Position numbers and translations under genes: made by a program. A stretch of 64,000 nucleotides of DNA, taken from assembly GCA_963678275.1 (NCBI GenBank), contig OY782765.1, forward strand, positions 5,208,001 to 5,272,000. The letters are read 5' to 3'. The DNA comes from G963677445 sp963678275 (lineage in GTDB: Bacteria; Bacteroidota; Ignavibacteria; Ignavibacteriales; Melioribacteraceae). Positions 17,676 through 25,985 of this stretch are shown piece after piece. How positions within the stretch are numbered: the first letter of the stretch is position 1; every line of letters begins with the position of its first letter. The notes beneath the pieces are model-generated. The model made no database searches. It saw nothing but the letters and a program-made list of their open reading frames with translations, and was not told the DNA's origin.

Positions 17676-18614
17676 GGGGTTATAATGCAGTTTGAAAGCG
17701 AAGAGATAATTAAATTATTTGAGACCTTTCAGGATAATGCATCCTGCAATCAATATTTAGCAGAAAAGAAGTGGTCAAATGGTTATGTCTGTAAAAAATG
17801 TGGCCATAATAAAAGCAGTATAGTAAGAAATAACTTCAGCAGAGAATGCACAAAATGCCATCATATAGAATCGCCAACAGCGGGAACCTTATTCCATAAA
17901 GTAAAATTCGGATTGCGCAAAGCGTTCTTTATTGTCTTTGAAATGAGCGCAAGCAGCAAAGGAATATCAAGTGTTCAAATGTCAAAAAGATATGGCATAA
18001 CTCAAAAGACAGCATGGTTCTTTATGCAAAAGGTGCGTCATGCTATGGCCTCGAGTCAACAATATCCGCTAAGCGGAAATGTACAAGTTGATGAGTTTGT
18101 TGTAGGCCAGAAAGAAGAAGGAAAGCCTGGAAGGAGCTATAAGACAAAGAAAAAAAAAGTAGTATGCGCAGTAGAAATAAGCCCACAAGGTAAAATAAAG
18201 CGGGGATATGCGCTTCCGATAGATGATTATTCAAGTAAATCAATAAGACAAATCTTTGAGAATCATATATCAAAAGAAGCGAGTGTAAAAACCGATGAAT
18301 GGTCAGCCTATAAAAAATTGTCGAAAACATATAAAATAACACAGGTAAAAAGTGAGAATGGTGAGGGTCTGAAAGAAATACATGTGATAATACAGGGTTT
18401 GAAAAGTTGGTTGAGAACAATACCAACACATGTAAGTAAATATCATTTTCAGTTATATTTGAATGAATACTTTTTTAGGCTCAACAGGTCTAACTCTAAA
18501 AATAGAATATTTGACAAAGTGATTGAACGTCTGCTCCTTCATAAACAGATGTTTTGGGCGGATGTTGTATTAACTATGTAAATAACTCAAAAAATTTTTA
18601 TACGTTCTTACCCC
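17676..18614 (+). mobile_element. IS1595-family insertion sequence
   Basis: About 939 bp containing one transposase gene. Candidate ends are an imperfect inverted repeat: GGGGTTATAA at the left and GGGGTAAGAA (reverse complement) at the right, matching at 8 of 10 positions. The eight bases flanking each side (TAACAATA and TTCTGTGG) do not match, so either the insertion is old, a flank was rearranged, or the ends are misplaced by a few bases. Confidence 0.65.
17685..18581 (+). CDS. IS1595-family transposase
   Basis: This 298-residue protein has an N-terminal zinc ribbon (CKKCG ... CTKCH, about residues 36-60). A helix-turn-helix-like segment (SVQMSKRYGITQKTAWFFMQKVRH) follows. It ends with the DDE-type catalytic domain of the ISXO2/IS1595 group: VQVDEFVVG, then VKTDEWSAYKKL, and a C-terminal LNEYFFRLNR. 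ATG at 17685 is preferred to a TTG at 17661 because the latter lies outside the candidate inverted repeat. The full catalytic set seems present, so the element may be active. It lies at the promoter-proximal end of the island operon. Confidence 0.92.
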   Translation: MQFESEEIIKLFETFQDNASCNQYLAEKKWSNGYVCKKCGHNKSSIVRNNFSRECTKCHHIESPTAGTLFHKVKFGLRKAFFIVFEMSASSKGISSVQMSKRYGITQKTAWFFMQKVRHAMASSQQYPLSGNVQVDEFVVGQKEEGKPGRSYKTKKKKVVCAVEISPQGKIKRGYALPIDDYSSKSIRQIFENHISKEASVKTDEWSAYKKLSKTYKITQVKSENGEGLKEIHVIIQGLKSWLRTIPTHVSKYHFQLYLNEYFFRLNRSNSKNRIFDKVIERLLLHKQMFWADVVLTM

Positions 18615-19055
18615 TTTCTGTGGATAAGTAGACAGAGCAATATGAATGCTGTAAGGTAAAGCTTTCATCAAGATTATCCGTTTGTTTTCAATATATATCT
18701 ATTAAACTCTGAACTTAATAAAAGAACAGATTTTCGTAATAATATTTTCTTCTCCGGAATAAGCTAAATCAAATAACTCCATTTCCGCTGAAATTATTTG
18801 ATCAGCAAATAATTTCAATATTTTACCCAAAGCAATCAGTCATACTCAAATTAATACTTTTTATGTTTATTAGCAATTAAAATATACTCACATATTCATA
18901 ATTTTGTTTAAATGTGGCATATTAACTTTATTACTTCCAGATTTCAATAGGTTATTATAAAAAATGTCTATGAAATAGGTGTGCTAACTATTTTATTGAG
19001 AGAAGTCAATTTATATTTGTGTTTTTAACGTGTATATTTATGTTAATCCCCCACA

Positions 19056-19095
19056 ACCGAACCGGACTGCGCCACGGCTATTTTGAAATTTTTCA
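19056..19095 (-). repeat. 40-bp direct repeat, right copy (orphan nitrilase start)
   Basis: It matches 13318-13357 at 39 of 40 positions. On the minus strand it encodes the first residues MKNFKIAVAQSGSV of the nitrilase (valine replaces alanine at residue 8), from an ATG at 19096-19094, before the homology ends and island sequence begins. Confidence 0.9.
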
Positions 19096-19177
19096 TTTCC
19101 ACTTTGTTTGATTAAGGTATTTTTGGATGACTTAATATAAAGATAAGATAGCGGATAATAAAATAATTACACTTTTC

Positions 19178-19209
19178 TTGCGGATTACCCTGGAACAGAC
19201 TTATTTTTG
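19178..19209 (+). promoter_or_regulatory. Possible Bacteroidetes-type promoter for the SWIM gene
   Basis: TTG at 19178-19180 and TATTTTTG at 19202-19209 fit the -33 TTTG / -7 TAnnTTTG pattern with a 21-base spacer, and sit about 35 bases before the ATG at 19246. Confidence 0.4.
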
Positions 19210-19245
19210 AACAATGACCATCGCAAATAAATACCGGTGAATAAA

Positions 19246-21120
19246 ATGAAAATTGAAAGTATAATCCCTTTTGAAGAAAAAGATATTGAAGAGATGGCCT
19301 CGTCAGAAAGCTATACTTTGGGCGAAGAACTATATGATTTTGGCCGGGTCGGACCTGTCAGCAGAAGCGGAAATAATTTTAGCGGATATGTAAATGGCAG
19401 ATCGCGTTATAAAGTGAAATTAAATATTAAGGATTCTCTGGAATTTAGTTGCAGTTGTCCATACGATTATGATGGAATATGTGAACATTCGGTGGCGTTT
19501 GCGTTTAAAATACTGGACAGAGATTATCAGGTAGCAGACAAAAATGAGCCTGTAGTCACGGCAGATAATTTTGATGAAGTATTTGCGGGGACCAATAATG
19601 AAAAAAAACTCGATTTCCTCACTCAGTTATTGAGAAGAGACAGTAACCTGAGAAATTTGTTCATAAAATTCATCGGGGATGAATCGGGTGATCTGGATAA
19701 AATTACCGGAGAATCAATAGAGAAAATTAAAGAAGAAGTATTTAACGCGCTCTCGGCGCTTGATTTCAGTAATTTTGATGGTGACGACTATTATTGGGAT
19801 GATGATACTCCTGAAGATGAAGTGGACGATTTAATCGGTTCTGTACTTAATCCTTTTTTCGAGAAGAGTGTTGAATACCTGAAAAAGGAGAATGTTATTG
19901 ATTCCTTTCGTGTGCTCCTGGGTATTTATGAGGGGTCACAGGCCCTGCCCGAATGGGACCTTTATGATGAATTTGAATTTGCCGAATCCTTTAATTTACA
20001 GACATCGTTTATATTAAAGGATTTATTTAATGTATATGTGGAGGATTTATCCAAAACATCATTATCTGATGAACTGGCCGGAAATATCTTTGATCTTATT
20101 TTTGAGAGAGCTTCCATGTATGAAGATTTAATTGATGAAGATGAGGATGAGCCGGATATTGACGATGATTTAGATGATCCGTTTGAGGATGACCAATATG
20201 TCAGTTATTCACTTATTGAATTTGATGGTATTTTTAAAGTTTTGATAAAGAATAAAAATACCGCCGCCGAGTTTATGAAAAAGGCAGAAGAAAAATTCTT
20301 GGAAGGTAATCTGTCGGTGGATACCATACTTTATATTGCCACAATTCTGGAGGATGAAGATTTATGGATACAAACAGCCGAAGATAACGTAACTTATGAT
20401 GATGAAATAGCCAGGGCGCTGCTTGAAAAATACCGGAAAGATAACAGGATGGAGGATTTTTTCCGAATCGCGGGATTTACCCTGTTAAGATGGCCTTATG
20501 AACTGGCGTCATATATAACCGAAGTCATTGATGAAAAAGATAGAAATGAAATCTATTTTCAGGCGCTGAATTTTGTTATCAGGAATGAGGGTAGTCTTGA
20601 ACATTATAAAATATACCGTGAACATCTTTCTCCGGAAGAAAGAATTTCTTTTATCGAAAGTTGTCTTGATGCAGACTATCCCGAATTTTATATACAGCTG
20701 TTAAATATAGAAGAAAGGTATGAAGATATTCTGAGTTACGCGAAAGGACATCCGAATTATTACGGTCTTGAAAATTTACTGGAACCTGTATTGAAGATAT
20801 ATCCTGACGAATGTCATTCGATGATTATTAAGAAAAATGAAGAACTGATTAATTCTGATGACAGGAGCAGGCCTCTATATAATATGATGATGAAATCATT
20901 AAAACTGCTTAAAGAGATACCGGTAAAAAGAGCAGAGTCGAAAAAATTTCTTGAAAAGTTATATAATCATAAACCCAATCTGCCGGCGCTCAGAGATGAG
21001 ATGCGGAAAGCCGGGCTGGTTATAAATGGGAAAATCGCTATCGAAACGGGAAAGACTCCCAAAATAATGAGAATTGATAATGGCCGGCCTGATGACAGGC
21101 AGGATGACTTATTCTCATGA
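19246..21120 (+). CDS. SWIM zinc-finger protein
   Basis: This 624-residue protein has a SWIM-type zinc finger near its N-terminus: C69-x-C71 (FSCSC) and C79-x-H81 (GICEHS). The rest is acidic and helical, with strongly Asp/Glu-rich stretches around residues 175-195 and 295-320. SWIM fingers bind DNA or proteins, so a regulatory or scaffold role is likely. ATG at 19246 is preferred over GTG at 19237; a promoter-like element lies just upstream. The gene was probably divergent to the nitrilase gene before the island inserted. Confidence 0.82.
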   Translation: MKIESIIPFEEKDIEEMASSESYTLGEELYDFGRVGPVSRSGNNFSGYVNGRSRYKVKLNIKDSLEFSCSCPYDYDGICEHSVAFAFKILDRDYQVADKNEPVVTADNFDEVFAGTNNEKKLDFLTQLLRRDSNLRNLFIKFIGDESGDLDKITGESIEKIKEEVFNALSALDFSNFDGDDYYWDDDTPEDEVDDLIGSVLNPFFEKSVEYLKKENVIDSFRVLLGIYEGSQALPEWDLYDEFEFAESFNLQTSFILKDLFNVYVEDLSKTSLSDELAGNIFDLIFERASMYEDLIDEDEDEPDIDDDLDDPFEDDQYVSYSLIEFDGIFKVLIKNKNTAAEFMKKAEEKFLEGNLSVDTILYIATILEDEDLWIQTAEDNVTYDDEIARALLEKYRKDNRMEDFFRIAGFTLLRWPYELASYITEVIDEKDRNEIYFQALNFVIRNEGSLEHYKIYREHLSPEERISFIESCLDADYPEFYIQLLNIEERYEDILSYAKGHPNYYGLENLLEPVLKIYPDECHSMIIKKNEELINSDDRSRPLYNMMMKSLKLLKEIPVKRAESKKFLEKLYNHKPNLPALRDEMRKAGLVINGKIAIETGKTPKIMRIDNGRPDDRQDDLFS

Positions 21121-21164
21121 ATAAATAAGTGATTGATGTCTTCAACAGCGATCAGTAATAAATA

Positions 21165-22184
21165 TTATTTAACCGTAGCTTTCGCCTCTCTGAAGCTTAT
21201 CATTTTCTGATTTTCCTCATCCCAGAGATGCAAAAAAAGTGATTTAAGACTTTTTCGGAATGTCAGTTTGTCAACATTCTGAAGTTCCCGGAAACCGTCA
21301 TAACATTTCTGCAGGTTATAATTCGGTATTGCCGGCCGGAGGTGATGTATATGGTGAAGTCCTATATTGCCTGTTAACCATTGTAGAATTTTGGGCAGTT
21401 TATAATAAGATGATCCCTTTAAAGCGGCCTGAACAAAATCCCACTTTTCATGCCGTTCCCAATAAACTTCTTCATATTGATGCTGTACATAAAACATCCA
21501 GACACCAATCATGCCCGCGATAAACAGAACAGGGAACTGAATCATAAAAAACTCCCAAAAACCAATTATCCGGGAAGCCAAGACAATAATAACAGCCAGA
21601 GCGATATTGGTAAATATAACATTATTTCTTTCTTTTTTGCCTGCACCTTTATGAGGAAACCTGTTATCAATAAGAAAAATAAATACAGGGCCTAATATTA
21701 AAATCACAAACGGATTGCGATAGATCCGGTAAACAATTCGTTCTAATTTCGGGGTATCATTATATTCTTTTAAAGTCATTGTCCTCACATCTCCTGTTCC
21801 GCGTCTGTCGAGGTCTCCAACTGTGGCGTGGTGTTTCATATGCGAGGTGCGCCAGTCTTCATAAGGAGTAAAAGTAAGAATTCCGGCAATATTCCCAAAT
21901 ATCCTGTTTGCCTTCGGCGATCTGAAAAATGAGCGGTGGCAACTGTCGTGGAAAAAGATAAATATCCTTACAAGCAATGTCCCCGCGATAATAGAGAGAG
22001 GCAGTATCAGCCACCAGGAGTAACCTTCAACCACAAAATAAATCATTACCGCCCAGAGTGTGAGATAGGGTAAAAAAGTATTAATTATCTGCCAAGTGCT
22101 CTTTTTCAAATCGGAACGGGCAAATTTGGAGACTTCTTTTAACCAATCATGCTGCATATTCTGACTGCTGTTTGCCATTAACAT
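21165..22184 (-). CDS. Membrane fatty acid desaturase
   Basis: This 339-residue protein has the three histidine boxes of di-iron membrane desaturases: H79-DSC-H83, H115-MKH-H119 (RTSHMKHHAT) and HHIHHL near residue 277. Hydrophobic helices lie at about 36-52, 57-78, 155-170 and 195-230. It would introduce a double bond into an acyl chain using oxygen, in the cytoplasmic membrane. The start may be the second in-frame ATG (MANSSQNM). It is a single gene divergent from the binding-protein gene. Confidence 0.93.
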   Translation of the reverse strand: MLMANSSQNMQHDWLKEVSKFARSDLKKSTWQIINTFLPYLTLWAVMIYFVVEGYSWWLILPLSIIAGTLLVRIFIFFHDSCHRSFFRSPKANRIFGNIAGILTFTPYEDWRTSHMKHHATVGDLDRRGTGDVRTMTLKEYNDTPKLERIVYRIYRNPFVILILGPVFIFLIDNRFPHKGAGKKERNNVIFTNIALAVIIVLASRIIGFWEFFMIQFPVLFIAGMIGVWMFYVQHQYEEVYWERHEKWDFVQAALKGSSYYKLPKILQWLTGNIGLHHIHHLRPAIPNYNLQKCYDGFRELQNVDKLTFRKSLKSLFLHLWDEENQKMISFREAKATVK

Positions 22185-22532
22185 CTGATTCTCCGGATTC
22201 GCTTGTTATTTTTGCCATAAGTTGAAACATTTTTCATCTTCAATTCGTGCAAAAGTAGTTAAACTGAATATCTTATCCTATTATATAATGTGCCGGAATT
22301 GTAAAAGAAATGTAAAAGTTATTATGCCGCGAAAATCAAAATTGTTTGTAATGAAAGGGAACAAAATAATTTTGATCTTGTTTGTTCAAGATAACTTTTT
22401 TGTTATCTTAATAAAAAGATTTTCTGTTAAATTTCAGAAAACACAATTAGTCGTTTTTTATTATTTTATCGATATGATCAACATTGTTGAGAAATAATAA
22501 AAGACTTAAATCTAAACACTAAAGGAGGAGAA
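22185..22532. other. Divergent AT-rich spacer between desaturase and binding-protein genes
   Basis: No gene is supported; an open frame at 22222-22497 has no known features. The spacer contains the perfect inverted repeat at 22388-22409 and an AAGGAGG ribosome binding site just before 22533. Confidence 0.7.
22388..22409 (+). promoter_or_regulatory. Perfect inverted repeat upstream of the binding-protein gene
   Basis: AAGATAAC-TTTTTT-GTTATCTT is an 8-bp perfect inverted repeat about 125 bases before the gene start. It could be an operator or a weak terminator; the sequence alone does not decide. Confidence 0.4.
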
Positions 22533-23393
22533 ATGAAAAAGTATCTGTTCACGGCTATAATAACAATGATGGTTTTTCTTTCAGGTTGTGATTCAAAAAA
22601 GGAGCCTGAAGAGAAAAAGATTGCGTATATTGCCTATGCTGAATGGGTAGGCACAATCGCGTTGACAAACCTGACAAAGGTAGTTCTCGAGGATATGATG
22701 GGATATAAAGTTTATTTAAAGGCTATGCCGGTCAATAAAATTTATCCCGCTGTTGCCGGGGGTCAATATGACTTTTTTATGGGCGCGTGGCTTCCTATTA
22801 CTCATGAACGTTATATGCATCATTATAAACGTAATTTAAGAGTTGCCGGCGCTAATTACAGAGGAGCAAAAACCGGACTTGCCGTTCCTGATTATGTGCC
22901 TGTCAATAGTATCGGGGAGCTAAATGAAAATGCCGACCGGTTTAATTCTGTTATTACCGGCATAGAAAAAACCTCGGGCGCTTTTCATTCAGCCAAGGAA
23001 GCGAAAAGCGCTTATGAATTAAACTTTAAGATTAAACCGGGCAGCTCTTCGTCAATGCTCGATCAGCTTAAAACTGCTGTACAAAATGAAGAGTGGATTG
23101 TGGTTACCGGATGGCAGCCCCACTGGATGGTTCCCAAATTCAAACTGAAATTCCTTCAGGATCCCAAAAGAGTATTCAGCAGCAATGAGAGTGTCAGCAC
23201 TATTACAAGGAAAGACCTGCCGGGAACAAATCCCGAGCTTTATAAATTCCTTCAAAATGTTCAGCTTTCCTATGATGAGATGGAATCTCTCTTAAATTAT
23301 ATTCATGATCATCCGGGAAATCCTGAAACGGGAGCGAGAAAATGGCTGGAAATGAATAAGGAGATCGTTAAATCATGGATACCAGAAGAGTAA
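22533..23393 (+). CDS. Glycine betaine/choline-type ABC transporter substrate-binding lipoprotein
   Basis: This 286-residue protein has a lipoprotein signal (MKKYLFTAII... LSGC, lipid cysteine at residue 19) and an OpuAC-type periplasmic binding domain. Family features are IAYAEWVGTIALTNLTK, GGQYDFFMGAWLPITHERY and WIVVTGWQPHWMVPKFKLK, where aromatic residues form the cation cage. It would bind a quaternary amine such as glycine betaine. A strong AAGGAGG site precedes the ATG. No permease or ATPase gene is adjacent, so it must work with components elsewhere or in another role. Confidence 0.92.
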   Translation: MKKYLFTAIITMMVFLSGCDSKKEPEEKKIAYIAYAEWVGTIALTNLTKVVLEDMMGYKVYLKAMPVNKIYPAVAGGQYDFFMGAWLPITHERYMHHYKRNLRVAGANYRGAKTGLAVPDYVPVNSIGELNENADRFNSVITGIEKTSGAFHSAKEAKSAYELNFKIKPGSSSSMLDQLKTAVQNEEWIVVTGWQPHWMVPKFKLKFLQDPKRVFSSNESVSTITRKDLPGTNPELYKFLQNVQLSYDEMESLLNYIHDHPGNPETGARKWLEMNKEIVKSWIPEE

Positions 23394-23553
23394 TTGTATC
23401 CGGATGCTGAAGCATTTTTTCTCCCGCTTCTCACGAACATCCCTGTTCCCTGAATTGTCCGGCTTTCTCTCGGTTTTTAGAGCGCGATAATATAGTTTGA
23501 CATGAGCCACGAGTGATGAATTTGTTGCCTCAGCCCGAAATTCTTTTCAAAAC

Positions 23554-23709
23554 GAATCCCGAATGGGATTCAATATCAATAGCCCCTTCGATAAAAATAT
23601 TTTCTTCGGATTGTTAATATTCGACGCCTTCAGCGTCGCAGGTGATATTTGCCTGATAAAACCACCGGATTGCATCCGGGACTATTCATATTCGACTCCA
23701 TTCGGAGTC
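23554..23709 (+). repeat. Array of four different short hairpins
   Basis: Four palindromes with unrelated stems but 3-5 base loops: GAATCCC-GAAT-GGGATTC (23554-23571), CGACGC-CTTCA-GCGTCG (23622-23638), CCGGAT-TGC-ATCCGG (23665-23679) and GACTCC-ATTC-GGAGTC (23694-23709). The spacing shrinks from about 50 to 15 bases. Confidence 0.85.
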
Positions 23710-23761
23710 TTTTACGTGATTCCTTTTTAATTCCGGCCCGGCAGGTTTATTTAGCATTGCG

Positions 23762-23857
23762 GGCTGACTCTCGGCAACAATTTATTAGCGGGCTTTTTAA
23801 CAAATTCTGTTCTCCGGATTATCGTCAGAATATTAACGTTAGTGTGGTGATAATAGT
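23762..23857 (+). repeat. Dispersed repeat family B, copy 2
   Basis: It matches 9410-9492 with about one change in seven, retaining CTCGGCAACA, TAACAAATTCTG and ending TTAACGTTAGTGTGGTGATA. Confidence 0.8.
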
Positions 23858-24048
23858 TTGTTCTGTTAAGAAAGAAGTATACAAAAAGAAATAAAATATG
23901 TAAATTTCTGAAAACTGATTTTACCTATTATGGTTATAAGAGTAATTTTTATATATATGTCCGGATAAAGTTTTTAAAATGAATAAAATTCACGATTTAT
24001 CGTAAATATTTGATGCTCCTTCATATAAGATAAAACTATCCTTAAAGA

Positions 24049-25041
24049 ATGAAAAACAGCAAATACCTGCCCTATATAATTTTCGCCATAGTTACCGGAT
24101 TATGGATATTTCTTTTCCCTTACTTCGGAGATGATTTTCTCAATCATTTTTATTTTATGCCATTTCTCGGGGTGCTTGCCGCCACTGTAGCCAATACTAC
24201 TCCCGCGGCTGCCGGAATTGTATATTTCCCCATTCTTACCCGGCTGCAGATTGAGCCTCTTACCGCGGTTCAGTTCAGTCTGATCATCCAGGCTTATGGA
24301 ATGGGGTTGGGAACATTCAGATGGTTCCTGGTGAACAGGAAACTTTTTTTGGCCGAGGTTCTTCCGGTTTGCCTTGTCGGAGGCATTGCCGGTGTTACAA
24401 TCAGCACTGTATTTATTCCGATAGATAATCCGGAATTCCTTTCTCTGCTCTTCAACTTAATCGCTTTTATATTCACTCAGATAATCTTTTTCTCGATTCT
24501 TTTCCGATATAAATACCCCAACATGAAAATTGATCTGACTACGGGAAATGTAACAATACTTTCTGTTTTTTCTTTCCTGGGAGGTCTTATTTCGGGCTGG
24601 ATAGGTTTTGGTATAGACACCATTTTTTATTTTATACTGACTGTTATATTCAGGATAAATCCGGCGATATCTATTGTAACAAGCATTTCACTTATGGCCG
24701 CGGTTTCTCTCGCGGGAACTCTGCTTAATATTATTTTTCATGATGTCCCTTTTTCTCTCTGGTATTCGGCTATCCCCGGGGTTACGCTGGCGGGACTCTT
24801 TGTTGCCGCTTATCTTGCCCTGAAAATTGGTCCGAAAAATGTACTGATGTTGTTTACCATATTTTTAAGCGCCGATTTCCTGGTGACTTTGTGGGTTCAG
24901 CATACTATACCTATGAGTCAGACTGTTAAAATGCTGGTGATTTATATTCTTGTCGCCTATCTGCTCGTTATTCATGTGAAAATATTCAAACAAAGTTATA
25001 AGGAAATATATTCAGAACTTGGTGAATTTAAACGGGAATGA
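24049..25041 (+). CDS. TauE/SafE-like membrane permease
   Basis: This 330-residue protein has eight or nine hydrophobic segments (first at about 8-25, last at 293-310). The two-repeat layout of TauE/SafE anion exporters is present, with Gly-rich repeat starts PFLGVLAATVANTTPAAAG and FSFLGGLISGWIGFGIDT. Family members export sulphite, sulphoacetate or similar organosulphur anions. The second repeat's GWIGFGID motif is typical. It is a lone gene, so the substrate cannot be inferred from context. Confidence 0.85.
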   Translation: MKNSKYLPYIIFAIVTGLWIFLFPYFGDDFLNHFYFMPFLGVLAATVANTTPAAAGIVYFPILTRLQIEPLTAVQFSLIIQAYGMGLGTFRWFLVNRKLFLAEVLPVCLVGGIAGVTISTVFIPIDNPEFLSLLFNLIAFIFTQIIFFSILFRYKYPNMKIDLTTGNVTILSVFSFLGGLISGWIGFGIDTIFYFILTVIFRINPAISIVTSISLMAAVSLAGTLLNIIFHDVPFSLWYSAIPGVTLAGLFVAAYLALKIGPKNVLMLFTIFLSADFLVTLWVQHTIPMSQTVKMLVIYILVAYLLVIHVKIFKQSYKEIYSELGEFKRE

Positions 25042-25471
25042 GCATCGATACCGGCATAAGAGAATCCTGCACCGCAGGTTGCGGCTGACAGTTACTCCCA
25101 GCCTGCAGGCCGGAGATCGAGGACAAAGAGCGCCAAACCACCCGGGCTTTTGTCCGAAGGAAAGAGGAGGAAATGAGGAAAAAGGAACTTTCGAAATTCC
25201 GTGAAAATCAGGGATAACAACATGGGGAATTTCCCGGAAAATATATGTAAACAGGAATACAAGGATTTTTAAGTTTAACCGGAAACAGATGGCCGCAAAA
25301 TGACAAAAAAAAATAATTTTACAGGAAGCTGTAGGGCTGTAATGGATATCTGAACGAATCCCGGAAAAACGAATTTCTAGAATATTATTTGCAAATTTGA
25401 AATAATATTTGAAAATTAAGAGGTAAAGGAAATTTATTTAGCGGTACATTTAATTTGAATGGAGTGTGGCA
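25042..25471. other. Spacer without recognisable features
   Basis: About 430 bases lie between the permease and the toxin-antitoxin pair. I saw no gene, terminator or dispersed repeat; short GC-rich inverted patches near 25070-25110 (CCGCAGGTTGCGG, CCTGCAGG) could form weak hairpins. Confidence 0.6.
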
Positions 25472-25696
25472 ATGAAAATAGATAATATTTCGATTTTTGA
25501 TCTAAGCGCGTCGGAAAAGTTGCAACTGGTTGAGGATCTGTGGGATGATCTTGCGGACCATCCTTCGGAAATTCCGCTTCATGACTGGCAGAAAGAAGAA
25601 CTTGAGAGACGAAAATTAAATTTGATGAGTAAAACAGTTCAGGGATACACCTGGGAAGAGGTCAAACAGAATATCCGCAAAAAATATGGACGTTGA
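25472..25696 (+). CDS. Type II antitoxin, addiction-module component family
   Basis: This 74-residue protein matches the TIGR02574-type addiction module component: SIFDLSASEKLQLVEDLWDD at the N-terminus, SEIPLHDWQKEELERR, and a C-terminal GYTWEEVKQNIRKKYGR. The ATG at 25472 is preferred to GTG at 25466 because a GGAG at 25461-25464 is well placed. Its 3' end overlaps the toxin start by 11 bases, the usual coupled arrangement. It should bind and neutralise the toxin and repress the operon. Confidence 0.92.
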   Translation: MKIDNISIFDLSASEKLQLVEDLWDDLADHPSEIPLHDWQKEELERRKLNLMSKTVQGYTWEEVKQNIRKKYGR

Positions 25697-25985
25697 ATTA
25701 TTAATTTCTCCTGAAGCTAATCAGGAGCTTGAAGAGGCATATAGCTGGTATGAAGAAAGAAGGCAGGGATTGGGAGAAGAATTTCTAAGCTGCGTTGAAG
25801 CCACTATCCAGACTATAATGCGAAATCCCGGGCTCTACGCCAAAATATTTAAAGATTATCGAAGGGCTTTAATCAGACGATTTCCTTACGCTGTTTATTA
25901 TGAATATATAGACAATAAAATATTTGTATACAGTATTTTTCACACATCAAAAAATCCCGGAAAATGGAAGAGTCGTCTGGTGTGA
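25686..25985 (+). CDS. Type II toxin of the RelE/ParE superfamily
   Basis: This 99-residue protein has the RelE/ParE fold pattern: ISPEANQELEEAYSWYEERR (helical N-terminus), LGEEFLSCVEATIQTIMRNP, and the beta hairpin RRALIRRFPYAVYYEYI followed by IFVYSIFHTSKNPGKWKSR, where Phe/His/Lys/Arg are typical near the C-terminus. It overlaps the antitoxin gene. The pair looks intact. Whether it cuts mRNA or poisons gyrase cannot be told from sequence. Confidence 0.93.
   Translation: MDVELLISPEANQELEEAYSWYEERRQGLGEEFLSCVEATIQTIMRNPGLYAKIFKDYRRALIRRFPYAVYYEYIDNKIFVYSIFHTSKNPGKWKSRLV

Larger units (their letters stand above)
13358..19055. mobile_element. Candidate integrated island bounded by 40-bp direct repeats
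   Basis: The 5.7-kb segment between the two 40-bp repeats carries a minus-strand operon of unfamiliar genes (13572-17581) and an IS1595-family transposase, and is visibly AT-richer than its surroundings. Removing it would rejoin the nitrilase gene to an ATG at 19096-19094 and recreate a roughly 140-bp divergent spacer with the SWIM gene. No integrase is present, so how it moved is unknown; the IS transposase is not known to produce 40-bp duplications. Confidence 0.7.
18615..19236. other. AT-rich spacer containing the right direct repeat
   Basis: No gene was found. The first 440 bases belong to the island and are very AT-rich. At 19056-19095 lies the duplicated nitrilase 5' end, whose ATG (19096-19094, minus strand) is orphaned. 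The remaining ~140 bases look like the original divergent spacer between the nitrilase and SWIM genes. Confidence 0.75.
23394..24048. other. Repeat-bearing spacer without genes
   Basis: This 655-bp spacer holds an array of four short palindromes (23554-23709), family B copy 2 (23762-23857) and an AT-rich run-up to the permease gene. An open frame at 23649-23894 overlaps the repeats and is not credible. Confidence 0.75.

Noticed and set aside
13318..19095. 40-bp repeat as target-site duplication of the IS1595 element
   Set aside because: The IS ends lie at about 17676 and 18614, far inside the repeats, and this IS family makes short duplications.
22222..22497. 91-residue open frame between desaturase and binding protein
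   Set aside because: The DNA is AT-rich, has no recognisable domain or ribosome binding site, and spans the inverted repeat.
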